Shown here in pieces: positions 48,723-59,576 of a DNA stretch of 64,000 bases. Origin of the DNA: Pelomyxa schiedti (lineage: Eukaryota; Evosea; Pelobiontida; Pelomyxidae); assembly GCA_020536535.1 (NCBI GenBank), contig JAHLWZ010000853.1, positions 5,276 through 69,275 of the forward strand. The letters are read 5' to 3'. The notes under the pieces were generated by a model. It was not told the DNA's origin. It saw only the letters and a list, made by a program, of their open reading frames with translations, and made no database searches. Position numbers and translations under genes: made by a program. Numbering within the stretch: the stretch's first letter is position 1; each line of letters starts with the position of its first letter.

Positions 48723-49090
48723 TACCAACCAGTCACTGACACCAAGAGAAAGAAAATAACGGAAACAATGATTGATGGGTTGATTGTCGTGATCAAATGG
48801 AAGTTCCGAGTTCCGAGTTTTTCACTACCTGAGTTGCTTAGGGACCACGAACCGTGTCTTTTGCTTCACTCACATGCACAAAACCAGAGAAGAATCCGAT
48901 GGTTTTGGTGACTGTTGTCTCAGGATGCATGGTGTATTGAGGTTGATGAGTGGTTTACCCCACTCAGATTATACATTGCCTTCACCAAGGGACCCTCAGA
49001 AATCTAGTCACATTTCTGGTTATCACCTGCCTAATTACAAACCACCATCACTGTGATCAGTGTTGTGTGGAGTGTTGTGGTTTGCTGTGA
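48723..49090. other. Gap before the retroelement relic
   Basis: About 370 bp without a supported gene. A 60-codon frame at 48874 shows no domain. I looked for a copy of the downstream LTR-like sequence (TGTGTGGGCGCACC) here and found none. Confidence 0.35.
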
Positions 49091-51271
49091 TGTTTTTGTG
49101 TGATATGACGACAACATAAAAGTGGCCCCAGGATTAAAGGAAGGATCGCAGGCAAGAAGGTGGCACTCACACTGGACACAGGGGGCAACATTATCCATCC
49201 TGGACGAGACGACATTCAGGTGGTTACGGACCACAAGGGACGACATCACCAGATCACCATGGTGTAGCAGAGTTGCAGGAATCGGGGGACGAGCGGCAGC
49301 CACGGGCTGCACCATAGTACCCTTGCACGCGTGGGCAGCGATTGCAACACGAGTTTGTACCATGCAAGGATGCCCTGTTCAAGTGCTGGTTGGGATGGAT
49401 TTACTGGGCAAACGAAAGGCCGAGCTAAACATCGCCGAGACGCATACAGTGTGGAGACTGAATGAAGAATTTTGCAGGTCCGGCAGGTTGTGGAATCAAG
49501 TCCGCCTTGATGGCTACAGCGGACTGCTACGTAAAGCCAGGTGACGAAGGCGCAGTGGCAATCAAATCAAACAGACCACAAGGCATTAACATGGATGCAA
49601 GACCAGGCAACCCACAGGGAAAGTTGCACACTGGCAGATGCTACCAGACGACTATGGGGCAATAGTGGAATTCAGGCCTGGAAAGGAGTCGTGGAACGTG
49701 GATGCACTCAGCAGAATACCCGAGAGGGCTCTCATGATAGTGGCCTTGGAGGATAGGCTCATATGGTGGAGGGAGGCCCAGGCTAAGGACAAGGACTGCC
49801 AGGCGCTGTTAGCATGGATAGGAGGCAAGAGCCTACCTGAGAGGCTGAGGACCGGGCTCAATCGCCACGATTTCGTCACTGAGAGCAACGTCTTACACCG
49901 GGTGCAGGCAGATCCCTTGAAGACCAGGGCAACGAAGGCTGTGGTGGTGCCCAAAGAACTACGCCAACAAATCAGGTTGATAACCACAACAGCATTTTCG
50001 CAGGACACATGTCAGCACCATACACACTGGAGAGGATACGGCACCACTTCTGGTGGCCAGGAACGAGGGCCGACATAGAGGGGTTCTGCCAGGGATGTCA
50101 CCAGTGCACAGTTGCGAAAGCAGCAGCAAGGAAGGACTTAGCACTAGGATATCCACTACCAACCAACCTGGGGACACCATGAGTTTGGACTTCGTGGGGC
50201 CCCTTAGGGCCACAAGGCGAGGGAACTCTTATATTCTCGTGATGATCGACCACCTCACTGGGGATGTTGAGCTCAAGGCCACCAGGCACCCAGATGCGGA
50301 GTCCGCTGTTAGGGCTCTGGTGCACAGTTGGGTGTGCCGGAAAGGAATACCGAGGGTGATGATTAGCGATCGAGGCACCCACTTCACCAACAGGATCATG
50401 ACCGGGCCATGCAGTATGCTGGGGATTGAGCAGAGGATGACAACGCCTTACCACCCTCAGGCCGATGGTAAGACCGAGCGGTACAACCGCATACTCGTGG
50501 GATGAGCTACTACCGATGCTGGCGTTCGCGCACCGAACGGCGATTAGTCGAACGACAGGGTTCTCCCCCTTCTATCTGCAACATGGACGGGATGCCAGGA
50601 CGCCAGGTGCGTTGCTCGACTACAGCGGGGCTGGAGAGGCCCACAGGCAGGCGGAAAAACTGACAAGGAGGGTGTGCGAGGCTTGGAAATTGGCCCAACG
50701 GACAGCAGAGTTGACGAAGCAGACATGGGACTCCAGCCGCAAACCGCACATTGAGCACTGGAACTAGGGAAACTGGCAGATAAGTGGAAGGTACCATATC
50801 ACATCACAGACATCCCAGTAAAGGGAGCCACAAGATTGGAATCCTTGGAAGGGGAAGTGTCACAAGCTTGTAAACCTTGGGCAACTCTGCAAGCACCGCG
50901 GGAACATAGCCCCAATCCTAGGAGGGGGGGAGAAGGGGCAAAGGGACAGCAGGGACTTCGTGAAGGAGGCCCCACCAACAAATAACAACTGACACACAAA
51001 AAGAGGCCAGCAGGCACAGAGCCAGATACCAAGGGAAGCCAAGCAAAAACAAAGCCTGAAGTTGAGGCTGTGGTGGGAGAGAGATGGAAGAGTGATGGGA
51101 AGCAATATTTAATAAAGTGGAAAGATCAGGACGAAAAGTACAACACGTGGCAGTATGAGGACGACTGTGCAGGCTGCACAGCACTGATTGAGAAGTTCAG
51201 GGAAGAGTGATTGAAGAGGAGACACTGAGGGAATCACCAGCGGCTATGGCTGGTAGCTCTAAGAGGGGGAA
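49091..51271 (+). mobile_element. Decayed Ty3/gypsy-type LTR retrotransposon with chromodomain (chromovirus group)
   Basis: Pieces of a polyprotein occur in the usual order but in several frames. There is an aspartic protease motif VALTLDTGGN near 49157. RNase H remnants follow (DHKALTWMQDQ, about 49567; PGKESWNVDALSR, about 49678). A His/Cys integrase zinc region covers roughly 50000-50130. The integrase core carries its three acidic residues in LDFVGPL (50184), ISDRGTHF (50362) and KTERYNR (50463). A C-terminal chromodomain (LIKWKDQDEKYNTWQYEDD) ends at about 51205. The reverse transcriptase that should lie between protease and RNase H is missing, with only about 400 bp there. Frame breaks near 49540 and 50500 also show the copy is inactive. 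A purine-rich tract at 51261-51270 precedes the LTR-like end. The chromodomain would have guided insertion to heterochromatin. Confidence 0.8.
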
Positions 51272-51660
51272 TGTGTGGGCGCACCACTATGACTAGACTC
51301 TAGACTGAGGACCCAACCTGGCTCAAGAGTCAAGAGATCTGCTGTGACGGCAGTTAGCACCTGCACACGGACAATAACCAGAGAAAAAGAAGAAGAATAG
51401 ATACCCAAAGTTATCCCTCTTTATTGCTTAGAAGGCCCCGGATTACTACAGTTGGGAAGACATGGCGATCAGGTGATGTCAGAAGCGTAGCTTAGAGCCA
51501 AGAAATCGGCAAAAAACAGGGTTTTTTCGGAGTAAACTCCGCATAAGACAGCGGAAAAAGCTCAGGAGAACACGATCGGGAGTCACCACAACCTATTGCT
51601 CTCGAAGGTGGTGGGTGCAAGTTTTTTTGTGGTGTTGTTTTCTAAGATTGTAGTGAGGTT
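51272..51660 (+). repeat. Probable 3' LTR or LTR fragment of the Ty3/gypsy relic
   Basis: Directly after the polypurine tract AAGAGGGGGA the sequence begins TGTGTGGGCG, the TG expected at an LTR start. No second copy exists upstream, so the element is truncated and the right LTR edge cannot be set. The end given is only a limit, before the next gene. Confidence 0.45.
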
Positions 51661-51681
51661 TTTTTTTACTGTGGGCACACA

Positions 51682-53381
51682 ATGAGCCAAAGCACTTCCT
51701 CCCCAAACAAGAAAGACCACCCAAACCAGCATCCTGTCTGGTTACCTAAGGAGTTGCATGACACACTTCAAAAACTTGTGGGGAAAGGACATGTGACCTC
51801 AACAATGCTGTCTGCAGTTCAACAATCACTCCCCTCTGCATCCAACAACAGCGACTCAACTTGTGACAAGCTGTTGCAAGCAAGGTGCATTCGTTGGTTG
51901 TCAACTTATGTGAGTTACCTGAAATTCTTGCCATTTCTCATGTATGATCATGGTTTTGTTCTTTCGTAACCATTTTATTTCTTTCAGTTGTGCACAACTG
52001 GTAAAGTAATTACTTTGGAGCAACTTCCAAGTAGAAGTGACATACCCAATATCAATGCTGCCCTGGCTGAATTGGATTTCCAACACTTTGCAGCCAATTT
52101 GAAAGGGGTTACTACCTATCATTTACTCATGGATGAGTCCAAGAGACGCTGTCAGAGTTTCACTCCTGTGTTCATTGCATACCACTCTGCTGTGGAGAAT
52201 ACTACAGTGTGCAAAGTGCTGAGTTTCTCTTTCACTCCACGCTGCTCAGCTGAAGAACTGGCAGAACATGTGAGTTGGTTTGGCCTCTGTACCTCCTACC
52301 ACAGTTATTGGGGTCAATGAAAAGGGGTCATTCAAGCGCTCAATAAAAAGCCCTAATGCCAATGTAGTGGCAATGTTGTATCACATTTGGTGGATTTTGC
52401 ATAAAGGAATGAACCCCTCAGAGGCCATCTCTCAATTTCTGCATTGGTGTCACAACCATAAGTTAGATCCCCCTGATGAAACCACCATTCCCCTTCCTCT
52501 GGCCACTTGTTGGTTGACTGTGCTAAATGCTGTTGTATGGGTTGAGCAAAGGATTCCACAAATCCAAGGATTTCTAAAGTATATTAATGACCAGCAAGCA
52601 ACTGCTGTACTTTGAGGTAGACTTGCTATGCCATGAGAGCTTGGTTACAGAATCCTATACTTCAAGTGCAGCTCTCTCTCCTTTCTGAGTTTGCTCCTTG
52701 AGCACAATTTACCAGCATCATTCAAAGCCCATCTTCTCCCTGCACAGGTATGTATTACATATATACCTGTTACCATCCCTGTGTTAAAAGAGTTTTTGGG
52801 TGTACTTTTGGCAAGACCAGTTAAATCAGATGTCTGCAGATTTGTCAACACACTTTCACAAAACTGATAAGTTGTCTCCCATCAATACCAATGATGTGAC
52901 ACTTGGTATTGATGTGGCTAAAGCTTTCCTGGGAGCATACAAAGCTACATTTGCTCATTACTTCCAAAAGTGGACAAGCTTTCCCCAAGCTGTAACTGCA
53001 TTAGGAGATGACCACCACTGTGCTACTTGTAACACAGCCCGAAAAGCAGCTTCACAACACTGTCAGGATCACTTGACACCTGAAACTCCCTTTATTGATC
53101 CTCATCCCCAAGTGTCTCTGCCTGTCCCACAGCCTCAAATTACATCAGCTGTCACACAATCACCTCAAATGACACCAGCTGTCACACAGCCACTTCAAAT
53201 CCCACATACCTCCCAGGTCCAGCAGCCCTTCCAGCTTGCCACAGTTCAGGCCTCTTCCTTAAGCAGTACCGTAATTCTGTCAGTGATGGTGCCTGAGCCT
53301 TTGCATATGGAAGAAATCCCAGCAGGTCCTGCTCCACAAGTCAAAAAAAAGAGGTTCCACAAGGTGGTTAATTCACACTGA
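51682..53381 (+). CDS. Intron-containing gene, possibly derived from a hAT/DUF4371-like transposase
   Basis: ATG 51682 starts a Ser/Pro/Asn-rich leader. An exon join at about 51911/51989 gives LCTTGKVITLEQLPSRSDI and VTTYHLLMDESKRRCQSFTP. The phrase L-L-x-D-E-S followed by a Tyr-containing strand (VFIAYHSAVENTT) resembles the first catalytic-Asp strand of hAT-type and DUF4371 transposase-like RNase H folds. Later exons give FLHWCHNHKLDPPDE, LPASFKAHLLPAQ and WQDQLNQMSADLSTHF. A CATC-x2-A pair follows, then Pro/Gln/Thr-Val repeats (QITSAVTQSPQMTPAVTQP, 53130-53210), ending with a basic tail KKKRFHKVVNSH. No C-terminal hAT dimerisation motif was recognised. Intron edges near 52600-52660 are uncertain. 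It sits between retroelement debris and repeat DNA, which supports a mobile origin, yet the frame is largely intact. Function unknown. Confidence 0.45.
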
Positions 53382-53536
53382 ACCCACTCAACCCACACAA
53401 AGACACTCCCAACAATTTCACAAAACACCACCCCCAAAACAACATCACACACGTTCCTGGCACAGAAACAACCACCATTGGCCAATGGTTATGCTAGAGA
53501 GTAAGCTTTTGTAATAATACCTTCTGTTCTTTCAAC

Positions 53537-53680
53537 ATGCTCCAAGGGGAGACTACATTACAAAAGGCACTAAGCACACTAACTACACTGGACATCAATG
53601 GAACCAACTTTCACATCACAAGGGAAATCATGATATTAAAACAAGGCAATCAATCAGTACAACAATATTATGAGAAGTTC
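53537..53680 (+). pseudogene. Possible gag-like retroelement fragment
   Basis: A stop-free stretch reads LDINGTNFHITREIMILKQG and then NQSVQQYYEKF. The pattern of a charged helix, then Q-G-x-x-S-V-x-x-Y-x-x-x-F resembles the core of retrotransposon gag domains. It is too short to be a gene and loses the pattern after about 50 residues. It may be a remnant from an element other than the one at 49091. Confidence 0.25.
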
Positions 53681-54182
53681 ATCTTTTCCTTGTGCATTCT
53701 TACTTTGATCAGTCAATGTACAACTGTGGTCATTGTCATTGTAGTACTTGTCTGTGGTGGTGATCTCCATAAGATCATCCCTTGGCACCACTTCTTCTTC
53801 TTCATCCACATCAAACCTGCCTAGGTTGACATGTTGCATGACACATGAGTTGTCCTACCTCTACCATTTTATTCGTCCTGCTCTAACAGTTAGAAACAAG
53901 TAAGATGAATAATGTCTTTCTATTTGACTTTGGCCACAATTAAACAATTTTGGTTCTGCTTAAGAGCATGTAACTTTTCTTGTGTGGTGGTGCAGTGTTC
54001 TGTGGCTAACATCATTTGGTGATGCCATCGTGTCTTGGTATGATCATTGATGTCAGTGCCAACACACGTGTGTGTTAGCTTATCCAAGGCTTGGTTCCAG
54101 ATTGAGGGAGGGGATGCCTGGGGTGTTGAGGTTCCTTACTAAGTTTTGCTAGTTGTTTGTGTTGTGGTCATGGTGATGTTGA

Positions 54183-54265
54183 GTTTGTGGTGCAAACTCC
54201 CACCTATTCTGTGGGAGAAGATAGGTGGGATGGAAACAGAATAGGTGGGAGTTTGCACCACAAAC
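54183..54265. repeat. Perfect 30-bp inverted repeat with 23-nt loop
   Basis: The left arm at 54183-54212 (begins GTTTGTGGTGCAAACTCC) is the exact reverse complement of the right arm at 54236-54265. The 23-nt spacer itself repeats ATAGGTGGGA found in the right arm. It could fold as a long hairpin in DNA or RNA. Possible origins are a foldback element, paired transposon ends left after internal loss, or a small-RNA precursor. Confidence 0.8.
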
Positions 54266-54780
54266 AGCAAGTCTGCATCACAGCCTCATCATCAACATCA
54301 TGTGTAAACAAGCTTTAGCTCTATGGTGATTGATTCTAATCCATTCCAACCTTTGTTCTTTCTGAAACAACCAGGCAAATGTTGTCCTCACCTCTATGGG
54401 TCAGGAAAGTTCACTCTTTGAAGAGAAGGTTTGGATGAGCACTGAACTGCACAACCGATGTGGCCTGTGAGTATGACTGCAAGCACATGTAAGGTTGTTT
54501 TGCAAAACCAATGGTTCTGGATTTGATTCCAAAAAGTCTACTTCTAAGTCTGTTTTCCCTTGGTCTCAGCCTTCCGCTTTTAGTCACCGACCAAAACAAG
54601 AATGTTGATTTTCGACGAAATGGTGCTTCTTTTTGACGAGACTGCATTCTTCAAATCTGCTCCGGAGTTTTGGACGATGAAACCGCGAAAAGGTACTTGT
54701 GGGTCGCATTTTTTTGTTGAGACAATCAATCCGCTTGTTTATGCGAAATCAGCACTTTCCTCAGAAAAAGAGTTTTACAG

Positions 54781-57700
54781 ATGAACCCCGAGAAAGAGCG
54801 AGAGTTGGAGCGGTACGTAGTATCACAATGCACGTGGGAGAACCTGCCGCAGCACATACGAGCCAACGTGGAGCACAACCCCAAGAGGTGGCGGGCATTC
54901 GTCATCGCTTACAGCGTGCAGCACCAGCTGCCCTGGAGAACAACTCTCGTGAGGACGATGATTGACGAGAAGGCTTATTACGAGGAGTTACTTCAAAAGA
55001 GCCGCTTGTCTCTGCTGGTTTCCTCTTTCTTGCTTCTTATCTTATTTTGGGTTTTTGGGTTTTTTGAGTTTCGTGGTTTTGTTTCTTTTCCACGCTTATT
55101 CGGTTTTTTCTAACAAATTTTAGTTGTTTCCTTATCACCTTTCGGATGTATTGGACAAAGTATGCCACATTACTCCTTTCAAGTACTATCACGAAATGAT
55201 GCTTGATGTTATGATTTCTGGTTTTTTTGTAGAGGGATTTTACAAAATTTAACTTTCATCATAGAGAGGTCATATGATGCACTACCAAATTTCACTGCGG
55301 CAGACTGTTAGTTCACCTTCACATGACACAACAACAAACAAAATCAACAGGTGTGAGACTCCTCAGTATTGGGAGGAATGAATTCATTGACATAATGAAC
55401 CGATTTCGGGCAAAAGGTTGGTTGCTTAAAAAGAGAAGAGCAACGATCCGTTCCATGCTTCCTCCACAAACTACTTTCCAGGGTATTTCCCGCTTCTCTA
55501 TATTTCAATTCTCTTACACTCCAAAGAACCAGACTATTGGTGGGAAGTGGCTGCCTGTACAGCCACAGAGGACGATTTAAGGGTACCCATTGTTAATCGT
55601 ATACTGCAACTAAGAAGTTAATCAGAACCTCCCTGAACAAGAGCACCAAGTTTTACAGCAGCTCTCTACTGGAGTGAAAGCTGCAGGAGAACTTGATAAA
55701 GCAACAGTAGTGTCACTGTACAAAAAGGAACTTGTTTACATCACTGTTCCTGTGAATAACACTGATCATATTGCTGGTAGTCCCTCCATTTTTTTGAAAA
55801 AATCTCAACTTTCCAGTTCCTCCACTTGAAAATTTTGTTATGAACAGAGTTTTGGGAGATTACTTTGAAAACCTCTTGTACAACGTGTTTGTTTCCATAA
55901 ATGAGCGCACAACAGTGGCACAGCTTGCTGAAGTTCTGCAGACCGATGTAGAAAATGTCAAAGTAGACAATATCTGAACCATAAATTGCCACTAAAATTA
56001 TTTAGCAAGCAGTATCGCTGTACATCATGCTAGGCTTTGCAAAGAACAAAAGTGTAGAACCATTGGTGTGTCGGTAGTTTCTTTTTTCGAGTTTTCACCA
56101 AGGTTTTGTGATTGCAGACTTTTGATGCATCAAAAGGCTCCAAGTGGCACCCGTCATGGTTGTCTCATCAAGTGTGTTTCGAAAATAATCGTTCTTTTCC
56201 TTATTCTTCAAGCATCAACTGCCTCAACAACACAGTGAAACAGAGTCTACTCCTGACCCTGTCTCTGCTGCCAAACTACCCTCAGATCAACCCTCGGGGG
56301 TTTCTTCTACTACACTGCAGCCCACTGTAATTGATGATGGCAGTAAGTTCTCTTCCTTCTTTTCCCTTCGTTGTCCCAATGTCGTATTAAATCGGCCTCT
56401 CACAGCGGAACAGAGGATAAAAAGAATAGGTTTCTTTTTTGACTCGACTCTGACCGCATTTTTGATGATGGGTAATCTTGGAAGTGGCCTTAAGGTTTCA
56501 TTTTCTTCCGTTTTAGGTCCCATTAAAAATGACAGATGCATGCTGTTACAATGTTTGAAGTGGGCAAACTTGCAAACGAAGTCATGGACGATTTTCTTGC
56601 CGAACTAAATAAAGTACCAGCTCACCCTAACTTGTGTTTAACGTCCCAAGGTGAAACAAACAGCTGAAGGTGACGCACAGCGCTATGCGGACCATGCTAT
56701 TATTTTGAGGTAGTCGCTGCCTTCGATGTGTCAGGTTTATAACGTTTTGTAGGGAAACACTAGGATTTTTGAGAAAAATTAGCCTTCCTGATTGTGAGGG
56801 TTTAGGTAGACTCTCACCTTATCATTGAATTCTGAAATTTCTCTAGATTTACTACGATGTGAGCGCATCAACACGTTAGATACAGCCACTAAAAATAGGA
56901 TATCCTTTTTTCAATTACATTTTCTTTCTGATTTTCCATAACTGTCTCGAAATATTGCAAAAGAATTACGCCCTACTGATCTCTATGGCACCCATTGCCC
57001 CAGATTCTCAGCCTGTCTCAACATGCACTCCACTTCACTTCGGACCACCTATTCCAGAAGTATGTATTGTATAACAACAAAGGTAGGATGTGAAAACCCA
57101 CTTTTTTAGATCGAATCCAACTGGTTCCGATTTTATGTGTACAAGATTTCTGGCTGTGGTCCTGCCTCTATTTTGTTTCCCAAGGGATATATTGTTAGAC
57201 GACTTCCAACAATATTTGAGGTTTGGCTTTTACCACACTTAGTGCTTATTTACCTTTGTCAAGGGAGTTCAAAAACTGTGTATAATTCCTTGGGACCATG
57301 AACCCATAATAACCAACTATGGGCAAGCTTTACCAGTACTCAACAACAGGCTGAAAAGTAAGCCCGTTCTTGTGCACGCCTACTCAAAATGCAATTCCAA
57401 CCCCACGTTTGTTGACGTTCCATTCCCTCTACCTCGAGAATCTGTTGATTTACTTGGAAATACTACTCCTACTGGCCCAGAGGAAACAGGTACACAATCA
57501 CAACATCTGAAAATAATCATATTTGTCACAGGTTTTAATTCGAAAAACATGCATATGCACCCTGCTGTTATCAAGCTTTCACATAGCTTGTCCCTCGACC
57601 ATTCCTGTGGTTACATTCGGATGATCAATATACCCTCTGATCATTCTAGTGCGCCCACAGTACCGGTTCAACAACCCGAAGCACTTGTCGACACAGCAGC

Positions 57701-58118
57701 ATCTACTTCACAACCGCATGTTCCAGAAAAAACCGTTCCCACTTCAACCAGTGCAACTCCCACTGATGCCAACTCCTGGATGCCCTTCAGTCTTCACTTT
57801 GGAATTCCGCTCTTCAACCTTCCACTCAACCGCGCCGTTTGCGAACGCATACAGCAGCAGCAACTCTTCTCGGTTGAGAACCTTGCATCGTTCAGTGGCT
57901 GGTCCCGCATGCTATGCCTGAGACTCCTGGACTTCATTGCCCAGTGCCAATCACCAAGCATTGCACCAAGGGGAACCGGCGGCAACTTATCTGCAACTAG
58001 CAGCCTTACAACTCCTCTACCCCTAAGCAGTGACTCTGTGGTACCATTCCCCACATGTCCTGTACTATTCCATGAAGGCATGTTGTACAAGGCCCAGGAC
58101 GTTCAATATGGAAATTAG
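54781..58118 (+). CDS. FAM91 family protein (FAM91A1 homologue)
   Basis: Spliced exons match the two FAM91 domains over their length. N-terminal part: [20 protein letters not shown], then [32 protein letters not shown] and [20 protein letters not shown]. Next are [20 protein letters not shown] and [20 protein letters not shown]-terminal part: [60 protein letters not shown] and [20 protein letters not shown]. It continues with [40 protein letters not shown] and [20 protein letters not shown]. In animals FAM91A1 joins TBC1D23 and the WDR11 complex, which capture endosome-derived vesicles at the trans-Golgi via golgins. Start is the first Met before the conserved N-terminal helix. A Pro/Thr-rich insert (57640-57770) separates the last two blocks. 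Confidence 0.9.
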
Positions 58119-58298
58119 GTTCACAACAAATTCAACAGGTGTCTGCCTGCCAACTTTGCCGGCGTTTCACTACGCAAAAAATTTTAAGATGCCAAAGTTC
58201 ATGTGCAACTCTTGTCCAGTTATTTTGGTACAAAAAGTGCGGGTAGGCAATCTCGTCCTATTGCAGATTCTCAAGTGACGCTGCCTGTTTGAGTTGAG

Positions 58299-59427
58299 AT
58301 GGTAAACGGGTGCCCCGGAAATGTGTGGCTTGTTGTGCCCATGTCATTCGTCACAGGGATGGGATCTGCTTCTTTAGGAGCCTCAGGTTGAAAGCCACTT
58401 TTTTTTTTCCTCAACATTTACAATGGACACGCATAGCGTGGATGATGGTGGTGCCCATTTTGCTGTTATTCGAATGTTGGAAGTTGTATGATGTGCTGTT
58501 CATTGCGTGCTGTATGGACATTGCATCGAGCGCCGCAATGACAGCGGTGTATTTCGAGCAGAAATACATTTGGAAGGCGCCATTATGGCTGGGACTTGCA
58601 ATGGTGATTGGCGTTATTGAAATTACTGTCGTTGGCATGTTTTACCACCATCTTACCAGTGTTAATTGCTTACAGTTGCATTGCTTCATAATTTTGCCAT
58701 GGAAAACCAAGGTTTGTTCGAGACCTGTTCGGCTGCGATCGCATTTCTTCTTGGCTCTGTGATGTTGATCATGGGCGTTTGTGACATTGTGAATAAGTGT
58801 AGGGCCCAGAGAAGTAAGTCAGGCAACCTGGGCACCAAGTTGAATGACCGAAATCTTGAATCTGCGGCACCTACAAGCACATATGAACGTGACTTGAAAG
58901 AGGTCCTCCAGACCAACCAAAACGATAGGACACATGAGAGGTTACTGAAGCAAGATGAAAGAGGTGAACTCGAGAACACTGATGAAAGAAAGGTGCCAAT
59001 ACAGTGGATTCTTGCTCGCCGATTTCATGTTCCTAAGGCAATTACCATCACATCATTCGTAATTCTTACCTGTTGCTGTTACTTGACTGTTGGGTTCTTT
59101 GGTTGGGGCAGTGGTGCTTTCAGCGTGATCTTACTGGTCACTCACACTGACATCGCACTGCATACCGCAACAGGAACCTCGAGCTTACTCACTCTGGTCA
59201 GCAGTGCTGTATTTGCTATCAACGTAATAGCATGGAATTTCACAAAAATCTCTCAGTACTGGGAGCTCCTGATTTCACTCGTGGCTGGTCAGCTTGTTGG
59301 CACCTTTTGTGGAACAGTGATGGTGCTCAAGATCCCAAAACATCTTATAAAGGCTATCATTGGAGCCGTTTTACTGGCTGTGGGCACATCCTCTATTGTT
59401 ACCTGGTCAATCATCAAGCCCGAGTGA
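58299..59427 (+). CDS. TSUP (TauE/SafE) family membrane transporter
   Basis: From ATG 58299, exon 1 gives a first half-helix with MSFVTGMGSASLGAS. An intron ending at about 58436 joins WMMVVPILLLFECWKLYD, CMDIASSAAMTAVYFEQKYI and WLGLAMVIGVIEITVVGMFY. A 54-nt intron at about 58659-58712 restores the frame (SLFETCSAAIAFLLGSVMLI). A charged cytosolic loop of about 75 residues leads to the second repeat: VGFFGWGSGAFSVILLVTHT, HTATGTSSLLTLVSSAVFAI, LLISLVAGQLVGTFCGTVMV, HLIKAIIGAVLLAVGTSS. Two halves with a Gly-rich first helix and a G-T-S motif are the family signature. TSUP proteins move sulfonates, sulfite or other organic anions; eukaryotic members are poorly characterised. Substrate unknown. 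Confidence 0.8.
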
Positions 59428-59576
59428 ATGAGAGCTGCCACTTCCACCAAGCCGTGTTTGTAAACTACGAAAGAGCATAAACCCTAAAGCGCCAACACAA
59501 TAAAATTAAGACGGAAAGGGCTGGGCTTAACCTCCCTTCACAAAAAAGAAAATTTTGCTTCATACGTACGGTCTTA

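Larger units (their letters stand above)
53382..54780. other. Repeat-bearing gap, no gene supported
   Basis: About 1.4 kb. It contains a short gag-like fragment (53537-53680), a run whose minus strand would read DEEEE-rich sequence, and the perfect 30-bp inverted repeat at 54183-54265. The last 100 bp should hold the FAM91 promoter. I see no other supported feature. Confidence 0.4.

Noticed and set aside
53654-53839. Minus-strand acidic 61-codon frame
   Set aside because: Short, with no family match and a simple-repeat composition. It could be a transposon scrap but is not supportable.
58659-58675. Apparent 17-nt intron in the TSUP gene
   Set aside because: A 54-nt intron from the same donor to an acceptor at about 58712 gives the same frame and a size normal for this window.
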